Shown here in pieces: positions 13,191 through 24,079 of a DNA stretch of 64,000 bases. The notes below the pieces were generated by a model. The model was not told the DNA's origin. It made no database searches and was given only the letters and a program-made list of their open reading frames with translations. Both the position numbers and the translations under genes were made by a program. How positions within the stretch are numbered: the first letter of the stretch is position 1; each line of letters opens with the position of its first letter. The stretch comes from Thamnaconus septentrionalis (lineage: Eukaryota > Chordata > Actinopteri > Tetraodontiformes > Monacanthidae): assembly GCA_009823395.1 (NCBI GenBank), contig CM020505.1:1519129-1583128 (forward strand), read 5' to 3'.

Positions 13191-14194
13191 TAAAATATTT
13201 TCAAATCATACCAAAATAAATATGTGTGGGCAGGGAGTGCTAATGATGTTAACAAGTTACCTGAATGGCTGAGCGCCACCGTGAGGGAACGGGTCCAAAG
13301 TTTCTTGATCTTCAACGGTAAACGTAACTTAGGCTAACCGCCATTTCTACCGCAGTTCTTGTCTGCGCACCCGGCCGCATGACACCTGTTCGTCTTCACT
13401 GCACTGCGCAGACAGTTGCGCACGGCGAAACCGGAAACGCAGAAACCCAATAGGCCCACCGTGCAACACATTCCACAACAGCAGGAATGTCCCACACAAA
13501 ATATAAAGTCATTTAAAAAAATTTATAATAATAAAAAATAGATACCGCAAAATAGCTATTAGTTACATCAACTTAACTGACGCTTGATCAATAATAATAT
13601 TATAACAAAGAAAAATACAAGTAATAATTTGACAGTTAAAATGATAATACGGTTTCAACCCATTTTTTCCATTTTCAAACCCTCTCTCTTAAACCCTAAC
13701 ATTACCAACTACCAAATAACCAACTTAATTCAAAGCTATTTTGTTGAGAGTACAAATTAAAAACAACTTATAACATTTTGAATAAAATGTATTTCCAGTC
13801 CAGATGCTTGTTTACTTTCGCTTTGGTCAAGATCTTGAAGTTAAGTTGCAACATTTACTGGAATATCTCTGTGGGAGCATGGCATTGGTCCGACCAGTTC
13901 ACCAAAACTGCAAACAGAAAATTCATCATGAGCAAGATTCAGCGAATCATCCCTGGATACGTTTGCTAGAAAGTTTTAACCTCAGCCTCAGTGTGCAGTG
14001 TGAGTCACTGGTCAAATCATGAGGGAACATGAGAGGAATGGAGAGCAAAAATGAGACCAAACACTGAAAAGAAAGGTTGGATTTGAAGTTGGCCAGCGGA
14101 GAAGTTTTGATCAAGTCTCCCACATCTGTCTGCTGCTGCCTCGTGCAAGAATCCTGGAATCCCCCACCCCCTCTTCAGCCGCATGTTTCTTTCT

Positions 14195-14236
14195 CTCTCC
14201 CTCTCTCTCCCCCTCTCTCTCTCTCTTTCTCTCTTA
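14195..14236. repeat. (CT)n-rich microsatellite
   Basis: Interrupted CT/TCTC repeats. Confidence 0.85.
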
Positions 14237-15120
14237 CACACACAATTTGCCACAAATGAGCACATTATTTCCTTAATTTCTTCCTTTCTCTTCTTGTTGT
14301 GTGCAAATCTGTGCTGCGACTCAAAAATTGATTCCCCAGCACCACACGGCAAGAAAACAAACATTTTGGAAGGAAGTTCCCAGTCCCGAGTGGTACAAAA
14401 GCATCGCTCTGAACCGTACATACAACATGCAATCAACCGCATGCACACACACAATCAACCCCTGCAATGGAGATTGATGGCATGAAGAACTGGCCCTGAG
14501 CAAGTTTGCAAAAAGAGCAATGATAAAAGATACGTGAGGCAAGGCAAGGATTTGGTAAAGGTGAAGACACTCCAAGGTGTGTGTGTGTGTGTGTGTTCCA
14601 AAGGCCAGCCCACAAAGCCATGGTAGCTCCAGAAAAGAGCCATCATGCTCAGCCTGACACCACGGTGGGGTAAAAGCTGGAGGGGAGGTGTGAGGCCACC
14701 ACTGCGGGGGGTTAAACATACCATCTTCGACTTCAGCCAGCAGACAGACTTCTCACTGTTCCAACCTGACGAGGGCCTGTTCAGCATCACAGCATGCCCC
14801 CCACTGGTTCCCGACCTGGGGAAACAAAACCAAAACCCATTCTGTTTCCTCATTTGAGTGTTGTTTTGTGAAGCCTTGCATCTCACATGTCTCCATTCCT
14901 GCGCTCCCTCTGGAGGCACATGAAGATTTTGGCCTGCCAGCAAGTGCTGCAATGCGACCCAGCCAAGTGGCCAAGTCCTGTTTTGTTTCCTCCCACATCT
15001 GAACTCTGCGTGACACTGATAACATTGAAACGCACAAACAATTTTATGTGCTCATATCTGGGCACCTTTTATGATTGGAGTAGTTCAATTTAGGTGGACC
15101 GGGAAAAACGTTGTCATTTG

Positions 15121-15122
<2 letters not shown>

Positions 15123-15154
<32 letters not shown>
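15123..15154. repeat. (TG)n microsatellite
   Basis: An uninterrupted TG repeat of about 16 units. Confidence 0.9.
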
Positions 15155-15155
<1 letters not shown>

Positions 15156-16812
15156 CATTTTCATCAATAATTCTAGCTTTTCAGTGTTGTGTAAATCAAT
15201 ACTCACAGTTGGATCCTTCCAACTGGATCAATTATCATTACAAAATATTAATATTTACTGTATTTTATCATTCGTTTATCATTATTATCATTATTTTAAT
15301 TACATAGCAAAGTTATTTACAGGACCTCAATCCTACCAAATCGCAGGAACTGCTTACTTGAGCTCGAGTGTGAGCAAAACTGCCATCAAGGGAGGTTGTG
15401 GGCAGAGAACAGAGCAGACCTCAGGGTGTAACAGTTAAAATGGTGTTGTGGCTGAACAAAACCCTGTGAATTGGTAAGGACCCCAAGGAAGAAACACAAT
15501 TTTTGTGCGCTGTTTTGTCAAAAGTTAGAGGAAGAATGAAAGGAAGTCCGAGTCTGACCAGACCCTGAAGTGTTGTTGAGCTGGTTTCCTTACTCACACA
15601 TTAGGTTTTGTTTTTAAGAGCGTGAATATCATATCTGTATTTTCAGTATTTTTACCATAAAGGTTGAGCTGTCTGCTCATCATTGGTTTTCCTCAAACTA
15701 GAGTCAAAGCACCAAAAGTGGGCATTTCGCCCAACGAGTTAACTGGTGTCAGCTTTTTATGTGCAACACAATAGTACAAACTTTGTCTTGGGTGAAATTA
15801 TGCCGACATGATGATGTACTTACCAAAGACAATCCCCACACTGTGTTTCATCAGCTAAGATTCCAACCTGCTTCTCATCTGAGCTTGTCACAAGTTAAAA
15901 AAGGTACTTTTTCACCTGACCATGTGACACCTTTGCATCTCCACACACAGCACAATGCACAGCACAGTATGCTGGATGAGTCTGAGAGCAGGTCAAGTAT
16001 TTAGGTTGAACATGAAACCTAAATCTTAATCAGATCCATTGCTGCACTTGGTAAAGGATTGTATGTGTTAGCCAGTCTTAATGGTGTGGGGCAACACTGT
16101 TTAGGCCATTAGAGAATGAGAATCATGATAAGATTTTACATTTAACTGAATGAAAACACAAGGGATATACAGAATTTACAAGTCCAACAATTGGATTTGT
16201 CTCACAGTGAAAGGAGTTGATGTAATACTGCAGCATTAATAAGTGCAAAATTAGTCTTGGGAATATCAGTGCAAAAAAAGTGACAAGATTATTAGTGGGG
16301 TTACATAATTCCAGTGTTAAGGGACAGCTAATGCTGTTCTTGTCATGTCATGTAACACGTGGCTAAATAGCTTGAAGAGTTTATATAAACTTTAGTTTTA
16401 CCTAAAGAACAAAGAATCCAAGATCTTTGAATTTAGGTTTGACAGCTTTCAAGCAAAGTACTGAAAATAGGTTTTCTTTTTCGAATTTTTTTGAGTGCAT
16501 AAATTATACTTTTTTTTTTTCAAAGTTCCACAGATCCACAGTGTCAACAAACCGTAAAGGATGGACACACATAGCAAAAATTCGATCACATTTATTTTTG
16601 TTTATTGGTTTATTAAAGGTAGAAACCACTATAATGTTTAAAATGTGCGTCAAGAATCCCCAAAAAGAGCCTAACAAGCAGTGAGTTGTAAGCAGTCATC
16701 AGCAGCATGTGAGTTGTGGAATCAAGTTTGGCAGAATTATCTGAGGCTCAAAGTGTCGTTTTCATGAGATACTTTCTCACTGACGACCTCCATTTGTTCT
16801 AATGTTTAACAG

Positions 16813-16951
16813 AAGTGCTGCTTTCCCCGTCAGCCGCGAGCGCTTCCCTGATGTCAGCCCGAAGAGCCACGCTGAGGTCGTGATTCACATGGGCGAGACC
16901 CTGCGACCGTCCCGGAGGACGCTGAGGACCACTGCAGAGAGGAGCGCATGA
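16813..16951 (+). other. Possible isolated coding exon, unidentified
   Basis: After an acceptor-like 'TGTTTAACAG' the plus strand is open for 46 codons and ends in TGA. It contains RERFPDVSPKSHAEVVIH. The block is rich in G+C and CpG, unlike the A+T-rich DNA around it. A second frame is open from about 16889 to 17027, so a single-base error could lengthen the reading frame. I do not recognise the product. It could be a terminal exon, a remnant of a lost gene such as CEP152, or chance. Confidence 0.25.
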
Positions 16952-17176
16952 CCGCACGGCCCCAGCACGCTGTCGTCAGTGACCTCATCAATTCCACTGC
17001 AGGCGTGAGGCTGATGAAAACTGAGTGAGGAAGTGCAACAAGTTGCAGCAAAAGCTGTAGGCCGTTTACAGCCGGTGGTTTTCAGCACCTCCACCATGGC
17101 ACTTGTTTGCAGTGAAATGAACACTTTATGTGCAGGGCTGTACAGTTTAAGAATGCAGTACAATCTTATTTATATT

Positions 17177-17181
<5 letters not shown>

Positions 17182-17262
<81 letters not shown>
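17182..17262. repeat. (GAT)n microsatellite
   Basis: About 27 uninterrupted GAT units. The apparent poly-Asp and poly-His reading frames here are artefacts. Confidence 0.95.
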
Positions 17263-17269
17263 CATGATT

Positions 17270-17387
17270 CATCCATCATTTCATCCATCCATCCATCCAT
17301 CCATCCAGCTATACCCACTTCCTCCAGCACCAGCCAATCCCAGCTGCAAAGGTCTGACAAGCAGGAGTAAGTGGGTATAGAAGATGG

Positions 17388-17395
<8 letters not shown>
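17270..17395. mobile_element. Minimal palindromic derivative of the ATCC-flanked MITE
   Basis: The left end has (ATCC)n then 'CTATACCCACTTCCTCC'. The right end has 'GGAGTAAGTGGGTATAG' then 'AAGATGGATG', an inverted copy of the left. The termini resemble those of the repeats at 12846-13190 and 25147-25590, with the interior mostly deleted. Confidence 0.6.

Positions 17396-17430
<35 letters not shown>
17385..17430. repeat. (TG)n microsatellite
   Basis: About 21 TG units follow the palindromic element. Confidence 0.9.
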
Positions 17431-17431
<1 letters not shown>

Positions 17432-17899
17432 ATGCAACAGCTGTACACCTAGTAAGAGTCAGGCATAGCTGTGTCACAAAGGGACACAATAGCACATTAC
17501 ACAGAATTCCAAAACTAATTTTTTTTAATGCATTTTGTTGTTTTTTTTTCAAGAGAAAGGACAATAAAAACAGATTTGAAAATGTAAAAAAAAAGTCAAT
17601 GGAGGTTTGTTGTTTTTTTTCTGGGAAATGCATCGACAGGTTAGAGACACTTTAAACACTATGAGCCGTCTGGTTATAAAATAGCGCCACCCTGTGGCTA
17701 AATTTGCAACTCTGCAAAATGCCACCTGCTGTGAAGGATTCCTGTAAATACTCTGAGCTCAACAAAAAGACACATTGACAGCAACACGAATAAACTTTTT
17801 TTTTTTTTTGCTTGTATACTGTGCTACAAATATAATCAGAGGGTGTGTTGTTGTACTTGGGGAACATAAATCTGTCTACATGCATCAACATGCAATTTC

Positions 17900-18269
17900 A
17901 AAGTCTACAGATTTATTTTTCCTCACCAGCTGGCAGCAGTGAAAATTTTGCCTATTCATTCATTTTATTGCAATAGTGTAACATTTCATTATATCTGAAA
18001 TATCTGCGAGGACTTGTCTGAGGTAAGCTGTCCTGTGAATTAAAGTGGAATTAAAATGTATTTATAAATGCCAAGCCCGGGGAAATTATGATGTATATTT
18101 TAAATAACAGAACTGTACACTAAATCACTTGTGATTTGATATTCTGTGAGAGTAGTGAATGTATATTCAGGGGAAAAAAAAAAAAAAATTGAGGTCCTTG
18201 TTTGCCCACAATCAGCTCCAAACAACTGCTGGTGAAATGATGATGGAAGTGCCAGTAGAGTTTAGTGTG
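17900..18269 (-). other. SHC4: Probable SHC4 3' UTR
   Basis: The sequence downstream of the SHC4 stop contains minus-strand AATAAA signals at about 17964-17969 and 17912-17917. The 3' end is inferred only from these signals. Confidence 0.4.
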
Positions 18270-19014
18270 TTAGTTTTGCAGGATGGGCTGTTTGAGAAAC
18301 AGCTCCCTGCTCCCAGACACGATAGGCAGCTGGTTCTCCATGTGGAAACGCACCAGGTGGCCGATGCTCAGGAACACCTGATCTTGGGTCCGCACCTGTG
18401 TGCACGCAGAACACACGTGAAGAAGAAGAAGAAGAAGAAGAAGAAGAAGAAGAAGAAGAAGAAGAAGAAGAAGAAGAAGAAGACTTTATTAATCCCACAT
18501 TAGAAAAAATTGCAAATTACAGCAACAATGCAGTAGAAAAGAATGGAGATTATATTGATAAAAAGAAATAAAGAACTAAAATAAAACATATTTATAGGCT
18601 AAGAAGGAAACAAACATTATATTGGCAGTTGAATTTTGTTCAGTTTACACACACAAACACACACACACGACAACACAACACAGGCTTCACCTGTCCATGT
18701 GCGTCGACCAGCAGCAGGTGGCGTGCTGTGCCCCCCTCCATCCCGCTGAGGACGTACTGACCGGAGGCTGAGCTGCTCTCCCTCACCAGGAAGTCACCGC
18801 TGCAGGTGAGCAGGGACTCTGCCTGCTCTCGTCCCAGCCTGGGACAGAGGGTTCACAGAGGGGCACTGACATTATGGGGGTCGGGGGGTTGGCATATTGG
18901 GTTGTCAGCTACAGAGATGGCGGCTCTACCACCTGCCATGGAACCAGTCCTCCTTCTGAAGCAAACACTGGAGCGATTGGAACTGCTGGCCACCGCTCTC
19001 CGATTCCACACAGC
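18270..19014 (-). CDS. SHC4: SHC4 SH2-domain exons
   Basis: Three exons encode the SH2 domain: KEDWFHGRLGREQAESLL, GDFLVRESSSASGQYVLSG, RHLLLVDAHGQ, then VRTQDQVFLSIGHLVRFHM and a short tail ending in TAA at 18270-18272. The FLVRES arginine that contacts phosphotyrosine is present. The tail after the SH2 domain is short, as is usual for Shc proteins. Confidence 0.94.
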
Positions 19015-22000
19015 CTAATGGCACAACAGAGGAAGACAATTTTGCTTTGAAGCCTGGTTTCTATCAGCTGTACAAACTTTTCATGGTGTAAAGGGTGATT
19101 GTTTTTTTAAAAAAACTTTTTTTTTTTCGATCATGCTCAAAATCCCTTTAAAGCAAATCAGCAAGCTGACTAAACTCACATGCAGAACAGCGGAGAAGAT
19201 CCAAACTTCAAATAAAATGCATTGTTTAATTGTCTAACAGCTTCAGGAAGTCAGTCTATAATATAATAGATCCATCAATAAACTTGATTAAATGTAGGGG
19301 TTTAAAACTTCCACCACAGCCATTTACTTGCATGATAAGTTTGATTAAAATAAATTTTGAGCAATTATTTTGAGCAAAACAAACCCTCAAAATTTTATCT
19401 CAATATCAACTTTTCATATTTTGACACATTATATTTATTAAAATGTGTTTTTGATTTGATTTAGTCAGAGTGCAATGGTGACCTTTACCTGAAGGTGATG
19501 CTGTTCTCCCATTAGTGGTGGAGCAGTTCTGATACAGCAGGTTCTGCAAAGGTCATACAAAGGGGTCATTGGCAGAGTCATAGGCAGAGTAGAGCCGGGC
19601 TTTGCATGCATGTGTCTGGAACATATGAGACTTTCTAAGACTTTTCCCCTTGCAGATAATCATACAGTCATGTAGGCATAGAGAGGAAACACCAGAGATA
19701 AAGCCAGACTTCTAAGACAAAGTATATATGTACGTATACAGTTGTGATCAAAATAATAGCAGTGTTTAAAAATTGTGAGTAAAGCTCAAAATCCTTGTAA
19801 TATATTTTGTAGTATATATATTTATTAAGCTTTTATGCCATTTTTTAAATTATTTTACAGAAAATGAAGAAAAATTATAATATTGGGCTGTTCAAAAAAT
19901 AGCATTGTGGACTTTAATTACTGAGGTCATTGAAATAAAATTATTACAACCTACCGTCTGTGTGTCAACACCAGAGGCGCTCGGTTCTGTCAAGACGTGC
20001 AGTAACTCTGTTTCATCAAGTGGTGGCGCTGTGCCTGGGATCACATTGTAGTAGTCCCAAAGCTGAGTGGCTTTCCCTTCCTGCTCGCTCTTCTGGGCTC
20101 GGCTCTGCTCCTCTGGAGGCCTTTTGTGACAGAGTCTCACTGGCGGCCTGAATGCACGGAGTTACACCATGGCGTTCATTCACCCCACTATATATTATTA
20201 TTCTTATTATTATTTTCTTTTCTTTTTTTTTTTTAATAACAGACACATGGCTATTTTATGATGTTATCTTCGTACCTTTGCATGTTTCGACAGTAGCTTC
20301 CGTCTTCCTCAGCTGATAGCAGCAGTCACACACACCACACACCACAGGTGACCCTCTGAGGAAGACGGAAGCTGCCGTCCAAATATGTAAAGGTACGAAA
20401 ATAACATCTTAAAATAGCCATGTGTCTGTTATAAATGAACACTAATACACATGAATAACATATGATATTTATAACTCTTCCCTGCTGTGTGACAGATAGC
20501 ATTCTGGAGATTTGTCCTGGACTCAATGGCAAATAATGCAATGATGGTTTAAAAATATCTGCTATTAAATGACTATTACGTGATTCACTCACCCACATCA
20601 TGAAACTACATACACAAACGTACTTTGACTCAAATGAGAACTAGTTAGACAGCAATACAGCTGGATATCACTAAACAATGTGAGTGAAAAGGCTGCAGTT
20701 TGGAGATGATTCTACACAATACAGCAGCAGCAGGTGGGTGGGTTGAGGACCTGGTGCTGGTGGAGAGGAGCGAAGGCATCTGGCTGAGGAGCTGGCGGAA
20801 GCGTCTTTGGAAGGCCTGACCGATGCTGTCCATGACCTCCCTGGCTCTGCCGCGGGGACACTCCAGGATGTGGCAGGCTGCAGGAGAGATGCTGTGTTTG
20901 TTGGTTTGTTGGTTTGTTGTTGTTCACCTACAGGACATCACCATCACAAGCTCGTACCTACCTCTTTGGTTGAAGAGGTCTCTTGCAACGTCAGCAATGT
21001 AGTCTCCCATGTCCTGGAGGAGGGGTAACAGGATTACAATCGGCTGAACTGCATCCAGTCAAACAGTAAATGTCAAGCAACTAAAGAGTTCAGTGTATTT
21101 TAGTTCAGTTTATTAGCATCATAAGTTTCCTGCTTTTGATAGAGTTTATTTCTAGCAGAAGCAAATTAAACTAAACACTATTTGCTGTGGTCTGAAAACT
21201 AGACTGACTGGGATCGACTTAGACAGCAGCTGGTGTGTCCCGCTGGCTTTTCAGCAATAATCAGTGCTGCATTGATTTATTTTAAAGCCTACAGGAAATT
21301 TGTCTGGCCGAAATGGGAAACACAAATTCTCACAGACAAAATGAATGTGGACATGGTTTGGGGGAGGGGCGAAACAATTAGTTTGAACAAGACGACATGT
21401 CGCGCAACGATAATGAAAAAATAATGCCAGCATTGATGATTGCGTTGAGGTAATTCAATCAACTATTTTTGTATCAAGCGAGCTACTTTCAAAACAGGGA
21501 GTGAACATCAAAAACTGCATTACTTATACTGTATGTTAATATAATGCTTTGAACACATTGACAGAAATTGGAGAGGTCTGAAAGGAGCTGGGGGAGTTTT
21601 TACTCGGCCTTCTGTATAAAGAAAAAAACCCTGGACCAGTGAGTCACAGGACCTTGGTTGGTTGCCAAAAAACAAACTACAGTACCTTAAATAATTTTAT
21701 TGAATAAAAGACAGAACCTACTATAGATGGAGAGGTACAAGATGTTCTGTTTGAAACCAATAATTTAATAATGGAACGGAAAAGCAAGTAAATGTAAAAC
21801 CTGAACAGAATCATTCACTATGCATTTGTGTGCTTCTTTATCTTTAGATCAGAAGGAAGGAGGAAGGGGAGGAGGAGGAGGGGGACAAGGAGGAGAAGGA
21901 TGAGGAGAAGAAGAAGAAGAAGAAGAAGAAGAAGAAGAAGAAGAAGAAGAAGAAGAAGAAGAAGAAGAAGAAGAAGAAGAAGAAGAAGAAGAAGAAGAAG

Positions 22001-23189
22001 AAGAAGAAGAAGAAGAACCTACCGGATCTCCTCCTGAGGCAAAGGAAATTGCAGGAATAAGGTGATGGGCAATTTTCTGAACAGGAGGAAAAATGCATTA
22101 ACACAGCCAGAAGTGATTAAGATGGGAGGCTGTGGAGATGTGGTCGGCGTGTTGAAAAGTGGTCACCTGTAAGGAGGTGGCGATCATCACAGTCACGCTG
22201 TCTGTGGACACAGCCAGAAGGATCCTTCTCCCAGAGAACTGGAGGTTGATCTGCCCCAGAACGGCAGGAAGTCCTTTAGACTGAACACCACACAAAACAC
22301 ACTTCATCGGCATAGTGTTGATTAGACTTGTGTGCGTGTTTGTGTTTGTGTGTGTGTTTGTGTCTGTGCGTGCGCGAGAGTCAACGTCTCAACGTCTCAC
22401 CCTCTTAGTTTTCACTGTGGCTTTGTCTGACGTCCTCTCACGCAGTGTGCCGATCGCCTCTCTGGAAACACACATTGCCGAATTACAAACGCACACACAC
22501 ACACACACACAAGCGCACATGCACACACACTAAAAACAGTTGTGAATGGGGGGGACCCAGTCGCTCTGCGTGCATGCGACTTGCATGTGAGGTTTTCTGA
22601 GGAAGGAAATGAAGCTCATGTAAAGAAGCTCAGTTCAATAAATGAGTCGATGGTCTTTCATTAGAGAACCAGCGCTGCTCACCAGCCAAATGTCACACAG
22701 CACATGAATGCGTGTGTACTTTAGGCACATTGGTGGGTATTTTCTGGCGTGCCCTATGTGACCAGTAATCACTTCACATGGCATGCACCTAACTACAAAT
22801 AATGTTAGCTGGTACCCACAGTATAGTACTGAGAGGAGCAAAGCTGTTAGAACTTATCCAGATCCTCATTGGGCCACATTCATTTTTTTAAAGATGCATT
22901 AACAGCCTGCTGTCTGCAAAGAGAAGCTAATTTTTCAGGAAGTATCTTTCTTCTCAAGAGGGAGAAAAAATGTAGATGACTGTCTGCTCTTCTTAATCAA
23001 GCTGTGGGGAATCATTTGGAGGAAATTCACCTAATTGGATTTTCTGCCCTATCATCCTCCGGTGTTGTTGAAAACAGTCGCTGCTGTGTCCTGATTAAGC
23101 CAATATTGCAGATTTAATTCAATTTGCCCAATAGAATATTTGTGAAAGTAAAAAAAAAAAAACCCACACATCTCGGAAAGTCCAATTTC

Positions 23190-23261
<72 letters not shown>

Positions 23262-23379
23262 ACATGTGCAATGGAAGCATGTCATACCTTGTAATTTGAA
23301 TTCTTGTTTTAAAGTCAAGGGTTCTCATGGACTGAGTCACCGCCACACTACCAACATACTAGTGAGAGAAAGAGAGAGA

Positions 23380-23447
<68 letters not shown>

Positions 23448-23708
23448 GAAGTGCAGATCATTCTGAGAAATAACTGGCATTAAACCAAACCAAAGAAATC
23501 ACAAAAACTATGTTTTTGTATTAACATGGCAAACATAAGCAATGATAAAAGCAATGCCTGTAAATGTATATGTGACTATTTTTTTTTTTCACATACATCA
23601 ACCCACAAGTCCAAAGAGAAAGTGGGTGAACAGAGTGAGACAGACTGAGCTGACACACTTATTGACACTCCAATAGTTTGGCTTCAGCAACCCTGAATGG
23701 CTGGGGGC

Positions 23709-23762
<54 letters not shown>

Positions 23763-24044
23763 GAAGCCAGTCACCAGTCCATTCTCATTTCCATCAATGC
23801 TCAGTCAAACTGAAACAGGCCCCTCTGCTTATCATCCACGTGGACGCACATCCTGTTTGAGACCAGCGTGTTATCTGCTGTCATCGGATACACTCACTCA
23901 CTCGCCTCTCTCACACACACACACAAACGCACATGCACGTGCACGCGCAAAGACCGGCAGAGCAGTTCCACAGAGGGGAGTTAAGAGGCGGGATGAGTCA
24001 CTGCTGCCTACACAGGAGACTGAGTGAGTGGGAGTGGTAATAAG

Positions 24045-24079
<35 letters not shown>

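Larger units (their letters stand above)
5037..18269. other. Intergenic region between FBN1 and SHC4
   Basis: About 13 kb lies between the fibrillin start and the SHC4 stop codon, including the SHC4 3' UTR at the right end. I expected CEP152 here from the human order but saw no chain of exons on either strand. The stretch holds a decayed LINE fragment (9011-9400), a MITE-like repeat (12846-13190), microsatellites near 10427, 14200, 14575, 15123, 17182 and 17385, and a G+C-rich patch at 16813-17080 that might be an isolated exon. Most remaining sequence (5040-8950, 9520-12840, 13200-16800) shows nothing I can name. Confidence 0.6.

Noticed and set aside
17033..17633. Poly-Asp and poly-His proteins
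   Set aside because: Translation of the (GAT)n and (TG)n microsatellites, with no gene context.
21828..22104. Poly-Arg and poly-Phe reading frames
   Set aside because: Translation of the GAA/TTC repeat. The real coding piece there is the 54-base SHC4 exon at 22023-22076.
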